A DNA stretch of 64,000 nucleotides from Kibdelosporangium aridum (GCF_900176515.1 NZ_FWXV01000005.1:247360-311359), one strand, 5' to 3'. Positions 25,524 to 34,135 are shown, numbered from the stretch's first letter. Notes: a model not told the origin generated them from the letters alone. Made by a program: numbers and translations.

Positions 25524-28222
25524 TCCGACTCCACCGTGTCGAAGGGGATGATCACGTCGGGTGAGCTGTGCGTCGACTTGTCGAAGTAGATCGCTCGTTT
25601 CGGGCGGGGCGCCCAGTCGATGACCTGCCCGGCGGCCAGGGTGTTCAGTTCGGCGCCTTGGACGTCCAGAGCCACCCACGCGCCGATGTCGTCGGTGCCG
25701 CCGAAGCCCAGGGTGTCCTTCAGTCGTCCGACACCGCGCCACCAGCCGAACGTGTGCACGTGGTTGGCGGGCCCGTTCTTCAGCAACGCGCGCAAGTCGT
25801 CCAGTCCGCTGCGCATCGCGGGTGGTTCCTTGCGTTCCAGCCATTGGTGTGCGGCGTCCACCGCGAAGAACAGGATGTACCGGGGCCGTTCTCCCGAAGC
25901 GGGCGCCAGTTTGGCGATCGACTCGTCGGTCCGGTGGTCCACCGCGTGGCCGATCGCCGTGAGGATCTTCGCCAGCCGGGTGACCCGTTCCTGCAACGCC
26001 GGCACGGCGCACCAGATGCTGAAATCCACCGAGCCAGGGGAGTGCTTGCGCGCCAACGAGAACGTGATGCTCTCCATAATAGACAGAGCGTCCGCCGTCG
26101 CCGTGCCGATCACTGCGAGGTTACGGCCGGGCACCGCGTCCAATGCCATGGTCGCGGCCCGGCATTCCACGTCGATGATCTGCCCGAGCAGTGGCCCTGG
26201 CGGGTCGGTGAAATCAGGCGACTCGGCGAGCAACGGCTGGTGTGCGCCATCGAAAAGCCTTGGTGCCAACGAGTTCCCGGCGGCCCAGAGCCGCGCTTGC
26301 AGCGCGTCGAACGTTCCCTTCGCCGAGGCGTCCGGGATGTGCGCGACCTGGTTTCCGTGTGGCACACCGGAGTCGTGGTTGATCACGGCGTGCCAGCGCG
26401 GCAGGCTGAACGCCGCGTTGTTGGTCTCCGACAGCACACGCTTGGCCTTGGGCATCGCGATGCGCAGCGTGCACTGTTCGAACACCGCGGGCTTGCCCCA
26501 GAACGCCTCGATCCCGGCGATGTCCTGGCTGGCCAGCACCAGGTGGATGCCCTGCGAACGCCCCCGCCGGGCCACGTCCTCCAACAACACCGTGGCCTGC
26601 TGGGTGATCCGGTCCCGGCCGCCGAACAGCGCCTGGAACTCGTCGATCACCGCGACGATCCGCGGCCAGTGTCCCTCCGGCTCGGCTTCCCGCAGCTCGG
26701 CCAGCTTGGTGACCTCCTGGCGCTTGGCCGCCTCGGCCCGCCGAGCCAGTTCCTCGGTCAGGAACCGCAGCAACGCCAAGCCGAACTCACGGTCGGTGTT
26801 GACGTTCACGCCGACCAGCCGCGCCTGCGGCAGCCAGCTCGGGTCCTTGCGCCCGGGTGCGAGGCCCGCGAACGACACGCCTTCCTTGAAGTCCAAAAGG
26901 TACAGTTCGAGTTCACTGGGCGGATAGCGAGCGGCGAGCCCGCCGAGCATCGCGTACAGGAAATTCGTCTTGCCCGATCCGCTCGGCCCGGCGATCAGCG
27001 CGTGCGGTGTCGCGTCGCCGATCACCACCTCGACCGGTACACCGTCGGCGAAACCGACGGGCGCACGCAGCTCCTCCTTGGAGCTGAGCTTGCCGAGTTC
27101 TTCCGGCAGCAGATCGTCGAACGTCCGCGGCTTGCCCCGGCGCGCGACCAGGTCCGCCGCGATCGCGGCAGCGGCGCGGCTGGCCAGACTGCCGTCCGGG
27201 GCGTCGTCCGGACGGAAGCGCACGCCGGGACCGGTCATGCTGGTCGTCGCGTGCCGCGAATCGGTGAACGCGATCGTCTCTAGTGGACTGTTCGCCGACA
27301 GCGGGACGTCGACGCAGATCAGGCTCACGCCGGCGTCGATCCCGGTCCGGGCGACTCGTTGCAGCTCACGCTGTTGCTCGTCGGGCAGGCGCTCGCCGTT
27401 GCCGAACAACACGACGACGCGCCACGGCTCGATCCGCTCACCCTTGGTGACGCAGACCGAACGCAACGAGGTCTCGCCTTCGCGCATGGCCTTGGCGTGC
27501 ACGCGCCGGATGTGCCCGGCCAGTTCGGCCAGCAGGTCGTCCAGCCGGGTCGGATCGTGAACAGTGAGTAAACCGGCTGACGTCAACGGTTGCAGGTTGG
27601 GCAATGAACCGGTCAAGTGGCCGATGTCCCACAGGTGGACCTTGACAAGGCCCGGCCGGAAGTAGCTCATCAGCCGCAGCAGCAACGTCTCGACCAATGA
27701 GTCCACAACGGACCGGTTGTCCGGCGCCGAGTTCACCCGCAGGTGCGCGCGGTCGAGCAACGGGACCGCGACCGGGAACTCGTCCTCGCGCGGCGCCTCT
27801 TCCACCACCGCCGTGCCGACACGCCACATCGCCGGTGCGACGCCACCGGTGTCCTCGCCGACCTTGCTCAGCCAGTCGTGCCACGGCGAACCCGCAGCTC
27901 CTGGCGCCGCCGCCGCGACCAGCCGACGCAGTCGCTCCGGACCTTCCGGATGCCAGCGCGCGTACAGCTCGTCGCGTTCGGCGATCACCTTGTCCCACGT
28001 CTTGGCCAACGCCGGCCTGCCGCGCAGCTCGGTGATCTCCGGATCGAGTCTGGCCTTGGCCAGGCCGAGCCGCATCACCGCTTGCTCGAACTCGAGCTGG
28101 TCCTTCGTTGTCTGCGCGGCTTGCCGAGTTGCTTGGGCTGCGCCGAGCGCGAGCCGCAGTGCCTTGCGCAACTCGTCAAGCGCGTCCTGTGCGCGCTGCC
28201 GGCGTTCGCCTCTGCCCAACAT
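25520..28222 (-). CDS. soluble FtsK/SpoIIIE-type ATPase
   Basis: 900 residues, no membrane helix. Residues 1-90 are a long charged helix. Residues about 130-370 are a mixed domain with no name I recognise. Residues about 390-640 are an FtsK/SpoIIIE motor with Walker A GPSGSGKT (412-419), Walker B RIVAVIDEF (521-529) and ARRGRSQGIHLVLASQ as sensor region. Residues about 670-900 look like a second, degenerate ATPase domain (GRNLAVIGTATADALS at the P-loop position), as in EccC-type secretion motors. The ATG abuts the stop of the small gene upstream, so translation is coupled. It may move protein or DNA; the membrane-free form and small helical partners distinguish it from both FtsK and EccC. Confidence 0.88.
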   Translation of the reverse strand: MLGRGERRQRAQDALDELRKALRLALGAAQATRQAAQTTKDQLEFEQAVMRLGLAKARLDPEITELRGRPALAKTWDKVIAERDELYARWHPEGPERLRRLVAAAAPGAAGSPWHDWLSKVGEDTGGVAPAMWRVGTAVVEEAPREDEFPVAVPLLDRAHLRVNSAPDNRSVVDSLVETLLLRLMSYFRPGLVKVHLWDIGHLTGSLPNLQPLTSAGLLTVHDPTRLDDLLAELAGHIRRVHAKAMREGETSLRSVCVTKGERIEPWRVVVLFGNGERLPDEQQRELQRVARTGIDAGVSLICVDVPLSANSPLETIAFTDSRHATTSMTGPGVRFRPDDAPDGSLASRAAAAIAADLVARRGKPRTFDDLLPEELGKLSSKEELRAPVGFADGVPVEVVIGDATPHALIAGPSGSGKTNFLYAMLGGLAARYPPSELELYLLDFKEGVSFAGLAPGRKDPSWLPQARLVGVNVNTDREFGLALLRFLTEELARRAEAAKRQEVTKLAELREAEPEGHWPRIVAVIDEFQALFGGRDRITQQATVLLEDVARRGRSQGIHLVLASQDIAGIEAFWGKPAVFEQCTLRIAMPKAKRVLSETNNAAFSLPRWHAVINHDSGVPHGNQVAHIPDASAKGTFDALQARLWAAGNSLAPRLFDGAHQPLLAESPDFTDPPGPLLGQIIDVECRAATMALDAVPGRNLAVIGTATADALSIMESITFSLARKHSPGSVDFSIWCAVPALQERVTRLAKILTAIGHAVDHRTDESIAKLAPASGERPRYILFFAVDAAHQWLERKEPPAMRSGLDDLRALLKNGPANHVHTFGWWRGVGRLKDTLGFGGTDDIGAWVALDVQGAELNTLAAGQVIDWAPRPKRAIYFDKSTHSSPDVIIPFDTVESE

Positions 28223-28468
28223 CTACAGCCTCAACAAGTAGTCCAGTAGCGACTGACGGGCCAGGGCGATCAGTTCCCCGGCCGTTGACAACTGTGCCAT
28301 CGCGAGATCAAGCTCGACAGGGTCATACCCGTTTGGGTCCCTGCTTACCGCCAACAGTGTCGCCCGGGACTCGGCCAGTAACGGAACCGCGGTCGCAGTG
28401 GTCGCGCGGGCTCGTTCCAGCGTGAGGTTCACGTCACGCAGCGCACCGGCCAATTCCGAAATAGTCAA
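28223..28468 (-). CDS. small helical-hairpin protein B of the FtsK operon
   Basis: 81 residues with no cysteine or tryptophan. Two long helices (about 3-40 and 50-80) are separated by the turn SRDPNGYDPVE. It shares length and layout with the product of the preceding gene (overlap 4 bp), including the ending ALARQSLLDYLLRL against AQGAIQASISSAEGYANRL. The pair recalls EsxA/EsxB-like partners placed before an FtsK-type ATPase, but there is no WXG motif. Function unknown. Confidence 0.75.
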   Translation of the reverse strand: MTISELAGALRDVNLTLERARATTATAVPLLAESRATLLAVSRDPNGYDPVELDLAMAQLSTAGELIALARQSLLDYLLRL

Positions 28469-28725
28469 AGCCGGTTCGCGTATCCCTCGGCGGACGAGAT
28501 GCTCGCCTGGATGGCGCCCTGCGCGCTGGCCAACACCTGCAGCGCCTCGGTGAGCAGGCCCTGCGCCTGGCTCACGTCCGCTTGACTGCTGCCTTGTGTG
28601 GCGGAGAGCAGAGCGTTGCGTGCCTCGTCCAGTTGCATGGAAGCCTGTGTGATCGCAGCGATCCCGGCAAGAGACTTCTCGTTCGCCAACGCGATTCCAG
28701 CCTTGATGTCCTCAACACCCGCCAT
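28465..28725 (-). CDS. small helical-hairpin protein A of the FtsK operon
   Basis: 86 residues, rich in Ala, Ser and Gln. Predicted as two helices with a turn around LLSATQGSSQADVSQ. ATG 28725 is chosen because a conserved promoter-like block ends just before it and a second, broken copy of the gene aligns from the same point. No signal peptide or WXG motif is seen. It is the first gene of the operon. The layout resembles small uncharacterised actinobacterial proteins that accompany FtsK-type ATPases, but I cannot name a family with confidence. Confidence 0.75.
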   Translation of the reverse strand: MAGVEDIKAGIALANEKSLAGIAAITQASMQLDEARNALLSATQGSSQADVSQAQGLLTEALQVLASAQGAIQASISSAEGYANRL

Positions 28726-28733
28726 GCCGCCAC

Positions 28734-28739
28734 AAGATA
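28734..28739 (-). promoter_or_regulatory. putative -10 box of the FtsK operon
   Basis: On the minus strand TATCTT stands 8 bases before ATG 28725, which would give a nearly leaderless transcript; no ribosome-binding sequence is present. The block around it (28726-28749) is conserved almost base for base in the decayed copy upstream (28962-28985), which supports a functional role. Confidence 0.5.
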
Positions 28740-28897
28740 CTGTTGATCTCAACGACGTTGTCACCCGGGTCCGAGATGGAGCTGGTCGCCAGCGCGAACC
28801 GGAGCCACCGCGGCGCACGGTCGGCAGGGTCCCGGCGGTTTGGGCGATCCTCCTCGCTCACGACGGTCTCCTCGCCATGGCATGCAGCTTTCGGGTG

Positions 28898-28985
28898 ACC
28901 CCGGCAAGAGACTTTCGTCCGCCATCGCGATACCGGCGTTGATTTTCGCTACGCTCGCCGTGCCGCCACAAGATACTGTTGATCT
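28898..28985 (-). pseudogene. decayed duplicate of the small gene A and its promoter
   Basis: The 5' part of the gene at 28465-28725, with its upstream block, is repeated here at clearly recognisable identity. The start codon is ACG instead of ATG (28961-28959), and one base is missing in the stretch corresponding to NEKSLAG, which shifts the frame. The promoter block with TATCTT is intact (28970-28975). Homology fades before 28860, so only about the first 20 codons remain. The rest of the 372-bp gap (28726-29097) holds no gene. Confidence 0.8.
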
Positions 28986-29097
28986 TGCTGCGCGGCGTTA
29001 CCCAGGTGGCCCAGTTTCCGTTGCCACGCTGAGGTTTCGTGATCAAAAAGACCGAGTGGGCCCCGTCGCTGAGGCCGCAGGTGCAGCTGGGAATCGT

Positions 29098-31686
29098 CTA
29101 GTGCTCGAGGTCGTCCAACAGGTGAGACACCTCCGCCGCTGACCGGTGGTCGCCCGCGCGCAGGTGCGCGTCCAGCGACCCGCTCAGCAGATCCCGTGCG
29201 CGCGTCCGATCCCCGGCACGCAGCAACAACTCCCCAGTGTGCTGCCGTGCGTATGCCACGCAGTGGTCGTCTCCCATGTTTTGGAACATGTCCGTTGCTT
29301 CAGTGAGGTGACTGAGAGCTTGCGCCGGCTCCCGCAGGGCGGCCAGCCGTTGCAGAGCGTGTGCTTCGCGGTGCCGGTCGCCGATACGTGCTGACAGCTC
29401 TCGTGCGCCGGTCAGCCAGCGTTCGGCTGCGGGAAGTCTTTGCTGGGCAAGCAGAGCTGTGCCGATGGCGATTCGGGCAGCGGCCTCGAAATGCGGCTTT
29501 TCGGTACGCATGAAGATTCGCAGTGCACGCTGGTGGTGCCGCAACGCTTTCTGGTAGTTACCGCGGATCCGGGCCGTCGTGCCGATTCCGGCGTGGGCGA
29601 TTCCTACGCCGGTGTCATCTTCTGTTTCGGCGAAGAGCCGGAGGGCCTCTCGCGTCGCTGTTTCGGCTTCGGCGGGTCGGTCATGGTAAAGCGCCAGCTG
29701 TCCCTGGTTACGCAGGACGATCGCCTCACCGTGCTTGTCGTCTTCCTGCCGGACGCCCGATAGCGCGATCTCATGGGAACGCCGCCACTCGGCGTGTTTG
29801 CCGCGTAGGTCGAAGTAGGGCGCGGTCATGGCCGGAATTCGCCAGGCGTGCCGTTGGATGCCCAGTTCGGCGGCGAGTTCGAGAATCGCTGTGATGGACG
29901 GCACTTCCGCGTCGAACCATGCCGTCGCGTCAACTTCGCTGGACGAAGCATGCCCGTGTCGCGGCACGATGCCGAAGAACGGCACTGGCATGCGTGTCGC
30001 CGCATGTGTTGCCAGTGCGAGATAACCGTCCAGGACCCGCCGTGCGGCCGCGCGTAGTTCTCGGCGCGTTTCACCGGACAAGCGTTCGGTTGCGTAACAC
30101 CGGAAGAGGTCCGGCATCCGGTACCGCAGGGTGCCGGTCTGGTCTACCGAGACCGCGAGAAGGTTGGCATTCACCAACGTGTCGAGTACGTCGTCGGCGT
30201 TCGGCCGGTCGAGCAGTGCGGCGATCGTCCAGCCGGGAAAGGAGACCGGGCCGAGCATCCCGGCGAACCGGAACGCCCGCGCCGCGCTCGTAGGCAGCCG
30301 GAGATAGCTGTCGGTGACGCTGGTTCGCACCGCCAAGCTTCCGGTTGTCAGCTCATCGAGTCGGCCGCGCTCGTCGGCCAGTCTTTCGGCCACCACCCGC
30401 AACGGAATGGACGGCCGGGCGACGAGTTTCGCCCCGGCCACCCGGATCGCCAGCGGAAGATTTCCGCACGACCGCAGGATTTCCCTCGCGCGGGCCGGTT
30501 CTGCGTTGACTCGGTGTGCGCCAGCCACCTTTGTCAGCAAATCGTGTGCCTCGGCGTCGGTTAACGCGTCGACGTGCACATGCGCGGCGCCATGGAGCTC
30601 GGGCAGCCACGTCCGGCTGGTGATCAGCACGGCGGATCGCCCTGATCCGGGCAGCAACGGCGCTACCTGTGCGGCGTCGACGGCGTCGTCCAGCACGACC
30701 AGCATCTCCCGGCGGGCCAGCACAGAGCGGTACCGTGCCGCCCGCTCATCAAGGCTGGCTGGGACATCGGGCACTCCCATGGCTTTCAGCAGGTACGCCA
30801 GGACGTCCGCCGGGTCACGCAGTCGCACGTACAGCTGACCGTCCGGAAAGGACTCCGCGACTTTATGTCCGATATGGACGGCCAAAGTAGACTTTCCGGC
30901 GCCTGGTGCGCCGGTCAGTACGACCGCGGCAGGCGGCCGGGTCAATGCCTTCGTGGCCTGGGTGACGATGTCCGTCCGGCCGGTGAAGTCCGGAAGATCC
31001 AGTGGCAGCTGGCGGACAGGGAAAACCCCGGTGCGGATCTTGTCGCGAGCCTGGCGCAGCCCGGGGCCGGGGCGCGTGCCCAGTTCGTTGGCCAGAACCC
31101 GTTCGGCTTCGTGGTACGCGTGCAGGGCCTCCGAGGTGCGTCCGTCGCGGTGCAGCGCCCGCACCAGGAGTCGCCAGAGTTCCTCCCGCAACGGGTACTC
31201 GGCGAGCAGGCCGCGCAGTTCCGGGATGGGGACGTCCGGACTTCGCTCGATCACCGACAGCCGGAGCTCCTCCAGCCTGGCCAGTGCCGGCTCCCACGCC
31301 GGACTACGCGGCAGGTCCGCCAACGCACGGCCGCGCCACAAAGCGCTGGCCTCGGCCAGTTCGCCTTGCCGTGCCTTGGCTTCGAAGGTGGTCATGTCGA
31401 GCTCGTCGTCCACGACCGTGATCTGGTAACCGCCCGGGCACGTGCGAACCCGGTCGCCGATCGCGGCGCGCAAGGCGTGTGCGTACGTCCGGACATTGGC
31501 AACGGCTGAGCGCGGCGGCGAACCGGGCCACAGGACGTCGACCAACGTGTCGACGCTGACGGTCCTGTTCGGATCGAGGAGCAGTGTCGCCAGCAGCATC
31601 CTCGGTTTGCGGCCGCCCAACGAAACCGCGCGTCCGTCGACCGTGACCTCCAACGGGCCCAGTACACGGAACGCCATGTCGGCCAT
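29098..31686 (-). CDS. AfsR/SARP-type regulator with NB-ARC and TPR domains
   Basis: 862 residues. Residues 5-92 are an OmpR-like winged DNA-binding domain (RVLGPLEVTVDGR, GGRKPRMLLATLLL). About 97-220 is the bacterial transcriptional activation domain. The NB-ARC ATPase has Walker A GAPGAGKS (259-266) and MLVVLDDAVD as Walker B. The C-terminal third is TPR repeats (LALYHDRPAEAETATREALRLF and following). Such proteins activate secondary-metabolism or developmental genes. It lies just upstream of the FtsK operon on the same strand, so that operon may be a target. A second Met (residue 4) is an alternative start. Confidence 0.93.
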   Translation of the reverse strand: MADMAFRVLGPLEVTVDGRAVSLGGRKPRMLLATLLLDPNRTVSVDTLVDVLWPGSPPRSAVANVRTYAHALRAAIGDRVRTCPGGYQITVVDDELDMTTFEAKARQGELAEASALWRGRALADLPRSPAWEPALARLEELRLSVIERSPDVPIPELRGLLAEYPLREELWRLLVRALHRDGRTSEALHAYHEAERVLANELGTRPGPGLRQARDKIRTGVFPVRQLPLDLPDFTGRTDIVTQATKALTRPPAAVVLTGAPGAGKSTLAVHIGHKVAESFPDGQLYVRLRDPADVLAYLLKAMGVPDVPASLDERAARYRSVLARREMLVVLDDAVDAAQVAPLLPGSGRSAVLITSRTWLPELHGAAHVHVDALTDAEAHDLLTKVAGAHRVNAEPARAREILRSCGNLPLAIRVAGAKLVARPSIPLRVVAERLADERGRLDELTTGSLAVRTSVTDSYLRLPTSAARAFRFAGMLGPVSFPGWTIAALLDRPNADDVLDTLVNANLLAVSVDQTGTLRYRMPDLFRCYATERLSGETRRELRAAARRVLDGYLALATHAATRMPVPFFGIVPRHGHASSSEVDATAWFDAEVPSITAILELAAELGIQRHAWRIPAMTAPYFDLRGKHAEWRRSHEIALSGVRQEDDKHGEAIVLRNQGQLALYHDRPAEAETATREALRLFAETEDDTGVGIAHAGIGTTARIRGNYQKALRHHQRALRIFMRTEKPHFEAAARIAIGTALLAQQRLPAAERWLTGARELSARIGDRHREAHALQRLAALREPAQALSHLTEATDMFQNMGDDHCVAYARQHTGELLLRAGDRTRARDLLSGSLDAHLRAGDHRSAAEVSHLLDDLEH

Positions 31687-31730
31687 GGCCCTGATGGTAA
31701 ATCCTTGACTATGTCATGGGCTAGAGTTGG

Positions 31731-32306
31731 TTACTGATTCACCGCGTGGCCGGTTTCCCGCAAGGTCCAGTTCGGCCCGGAGTTCGACAGCCGGGTGACC
31801 GACAGGGAAGCGACGTCGATCCGCCAGAACGACTGTGCGGGCGCGTTCATCACGTGTACCACCGCCGCCCGGATGATGGCCGGATGTGTCACGGCCGCTA
31901 CGCGTTCGCCGGATCCACGCAGGCTCGTCAGCCACGCACCGACGCGGGCGATGACGTCCTCCACAGACTCGCCACCATGCGGCGCGGCTGAAGGATCAGT
32001 GAGCCACGAGAAGTCCGTTATCTCGTCAAGCGCACGGCCACGCCAAGTCCCGAAGTCCTGATCGGTCAACGCCTCTTCGGTCTCGCCCGGCAAGCCGAGC
32101 CCGGCGGCTGTCTGCCGGCAGCGAAGCTCCGGCCCGGTCAGCCACCGGGTGAATCGCCCAAGATCGACAGGGGTGAGGTCGTCGGGTCGTTCCACCGGCT
32201 CATCAGCCGGAAACGCGGTCCGGCGGGTCGCCGTCGTGGCCGCGTGACTGATCAGGATCACGCGAGTCGAGGCATTCGGGTGAGCAGGGTCTCCCAGCGT
32301 TGACAC
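31731..32306 (-). CDS. histidine phosphatase family protein next to cobalt genes
   Basis: 191 residues of the phosphoglycerate-mutase-like fold: the N-terminal catalytic motif is LISHAATTATRRTAF, and EALTDQDFGTWRG and VAAVTHPAIIRAAV follow. The usual RHG is SHA, so the catalytic His stays but the first Arg is replaced. It is divergent from the cobalamin riboswitch and cbtBA, an arrangement seen with cobalamin-related phosphatases, so a role in B12 metabolism is possible. The altered motif makes the activity uncertain. Confidence 0.82.
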   Translation of the reverse strand: MSTLGDPAHPNASTRVILISHAATTATRRTAFPADEPVERPDDLTPVDLGRFTRWLTGPELRCRQTAAGLGLPGETEEALTDQDFGTWRGRALDEITDFSWLTDPSAAPHGGESVEDVIARVGAWLTSLRGSGERVAAVTHPAIIRAAVVHVMNAPAQSFWRIDVASLSVTRLSNSGPNWTLRETGHAVNQ

Positions 32307-32309
32307 GGT

Positions 32310-32425
32310 GTGCGGCTCCTGCCTACGGTCCTCAGGCCATTGGTCGGAGTAAGCCGGTGAGATCCCGGCACGGTCGCGCCACTGTATGCGGGCTCTGAGT
32401 CCCGTAAGTCAGACACTCCGGCCTT
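32310..32425 (+). promoter_or_regulatory. cobalamin riboswitch upstream of cbtB
   Basis: The conserved B12-box core is present at 32351-32385 (AAGCCGGTGAGATCC, then GCGCCACTGT), followed by GAGTCCCGTAAGTCAGACAC near 32397-32416. It should bind adenosylcobalamin and shut off cbtBA when B12 is plentiful. Confidence 0.92.
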
Positions 32426-32472
32426 CACTACGAAGCCCCATTGGGTCGCGTCAGCCCGAGGAGGTCACACCG

Positions 32473-32664
32473 GTGACTACAGCAGCTGTGCCCGTACCGG
32501 TCCCGATTTCGATTCCCGTTCGCGAGATCCTGCCGTGGGCGGTGTTCACCGCGATTCTGTCCCTGGTGCTGCTCTACTTCGTGGGCACCGCGCAAGGCGC
32601 GGACAGCATCATCCACGAGTTCGTGCACGACGGCCGGCACCTGCTCGGCTTCCCTTGCCACTGA
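32473..32664 (+). CDS. cbtB: CbtB, cobalt transporter small subunit
   Basis: 63 residues from GTG 32473. One membrane helix (about residues 18-38) is followed by the conserved C-terminal metal-binding tail HEFVHDGRHLLGFPCH. CbtB works with CbtA in B12-regulated cobalt uptake. It is directly under the riboswitch and 19 bp before cbtA. Confidence 0.93.
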   Translation: MTTAAVPVPVPISIPVREILPWAVFTAILSLVLLYFVGTAQGADSIIHEFVHDGRHLLGFPCH

Positions 32665-32683
32665 GTGAAGCGCGGCGCCTCAC

Positions 32684-33412
32684 ATGAAAATTGGACATGT
32701 ACTGGTCCGGGGAATGCTCGCCGGACTGCTGGCGGCCGTGCTCGCGTTCGCCTTCGCGTCGATCTTCGGTGAGCCGCAGGTCGACATCGCCATCGCGGTC
32801 GAAGAGGCCGGCGCAGGGCACGACCACGGCGGCGAGGAAGCGGCAGTGGTCAGCCGCGGCGTGCAGAGCACTTTTGGCCTCGCGGTGGCCACGGGCGCGT
32901 ACGGCCTGGCGTTCGGCGGGCTTTTCGCCCTGGCTTTCGCCTTCGCGTACGGCCGTGTCGGCAACCTCAGCGCTCGTGCGACCGCGGGCGTCCTGGGGAT
33001 CGGCGCGTTCGTCACGGTGTTCCTGGTGCCGTTCTTGAAGTACCCGTCCAATCCGCCGGCGGTCGGCCAGGCCGACACCATCAACCAGCGGACGACCTGG
33101 TACTTCGTGATGGTCCTGATCTCGGTGGTCGCGGCGATCGCGGCGACCGTGATCGGCAAGCGGCTCGCCACGCGCCTGGGCAGCTGGAACGCGGTGCTCG
33201 CCGGCGTGCTCGGCTACATCGTGGTCGTGGCGGTGGCCGCCTGGGTGCTGCCTGTCGTCAACGAAGTGCCCGACGGATTCCCGGCGAGTCTGCTCTGGAA
33301 CTTCCGCGTGGCCTCGCTCGGAACCCAGCTGATCCTGTGGGCCGGCATCGGGGTGGCGTTCGGGGTATTCATCGAACGCTCTGTCCGGCGTGTCGCCCAA
33401 GCTCGCGCATGA
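32684..33412 (+). CDS. cbtA: CbtA, cobalt transporter membrane subunit
   Basis: 242 residues with five to six membrane helices and the conserved His-rich loop AGHDHGGEE (residues 44-52) after the first helix, the expected cobalt-binding site. The conserved LVPFLKYPSNPPAVG segment is also typical of CbtA. The protein would form the uptake channel with CbtB under control of the shared riboswitch. Confidence 0.93.
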   Translation: MKIGHVLVRGMLAGLLAAVLAFAFASIFGEPQVDIAIAVEEAGAGHDHGGEEAAVVSRGVQSTFGLAVATGAYGLAFGGLFALAFAFAYGRVGNLSARATAGVLGIGAFVTVFLVPFLKYPSNPPAVGQADTINQRTTWYFVMVLISVVAAIAATVIGKRLATRLGSWNAVLAGVLGYIVVVAVAAWVLPVVNEVPDGFPASLLWNFRVASLGTQLILWAGIGVAFGVFIERSVRRVAQARA

Positions 33413-33454
33413 TAGCCCTCTGACCTGCGGATTCGCAGCCCCTTCTGCCGCAAC

Positions 33455-33478
33455 GCCCCCTAACTGGAGTTAGGGGGC
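33455..33478 (+). terminator. GC-rich hairpin after cbtA
   Basis: GCCCCCTAACT (33455-33465) is exactly complementary to AGTTAGGGGGC (33468-33478), 42 bp after the cbtA stop. It lacks a T-run. It most likely ends the cbtBA transcript, though a role in controlling the next gene is possible. Confidence 0.6.
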
Positions 33479-33584
33479 CAGTCCTGTGTTCAGCGTCACG
33501 TTTGGTGACGTACCATGGACGGCAGCGAGCTCGGGGATCGCTCGAATGGAGCAACAGGCGAAGAACGGGGTAGGGGAATCCGTA

Positions 33585-34061
33585 ATGACAACGATGACAC
33601 AACCGGCTCCGGCCTGGTTGCGGGAACTGGCCGCAGCCCGGGCCCACTATGAGGAAACCTTCGGCTGGCCGGTGGCTGTCCAGGTCGGTCAGCGTCAGCT
33701 GGCCGTGGCCCTCGGTCAGGTGCTCGACGCAATCACCATGCCTGCCGGCCTGGCGGATCAGGTGAACCAGCAACTGGGCATCGCCATGCTGGCCGGCCCG
33801 GTCATCGCGCACCCGGACGGTGGGCGGTGGACCTTCCTGACCCAGGCGGCGACCATGATGCGTGGGGACATCGTCGACGGTCTGGCAGAGCACGAAGTAC
33901 GGCATGCGGGGGTAGGCGCGTACACGGTCGTGCCGACCGAAACCGGCGACGGGGGATGGCGCTGGATCAGCGAGCCTAGGCCACACCAGATGCTTCCATC
34001 GGCCTACGCGGTGATCGCGACCGCGCGGAGGCTTTGCGCGGCTGCCAGCCACGCGGCTTGA
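33585..34061 (+). CDS. small protein resembling primase-polymerase N-terminal-like domain proteins
   Basis: 158 residues from ATG 33585, preceded by GGGGA; the frame is open upstream to 33486 but without a better start. The segments FGWPVAVQVGQRQLAVALG, LDAITMPAG, GIAMLAGPVIAHPDGGRWTFLT and YTVVPTE match a family of short stand-alone actinobacterial proteins often labelled bifunctional DNA primase/polymerase. No catalytic acidic triad is obvious, so enzymatic activity is doubtful. A dyad GTCAC-GTTTG-GTGAC lies about 85 bp upstream. It ends at a strong terminator. Confidence 0.6.
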   Translation: MTTMTQPAPAWLRELAAARAHYEETFGWPVAVQVGQRQLAVALGQVLDAITMPAGLADQVNQQLGIAMLAGPVIAHPDGGRWTFLTQAATMMRGDIVDGLAEHEVRHAGVGAYTVVPTETGDGGWRWISEPRPHQMLPSAYAVIATARRLCAAASHAA

Positions 34062-34076
34062 TCTCAAGCTTCGACG

Positions 34077-34109
34077 ACCGGGCGGACACTTTGGTCCGCC
34101 CGGTTTTTT
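34077..34109 (+). terminator. intrinsic terminator
   Basis: An 11-bp perfect stem (34077-34087 with 34094-34104), 6-base loop and a run of T to 34109, starting 16 bp after the preceding stop. It is a canonical Rho-independent terminator, isolating the following acetyltransferase gene. Confidence 0.93.
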
Positions 34110-34135
34110 GTCGCCCAGTTGACGAAAGCGGCGGT

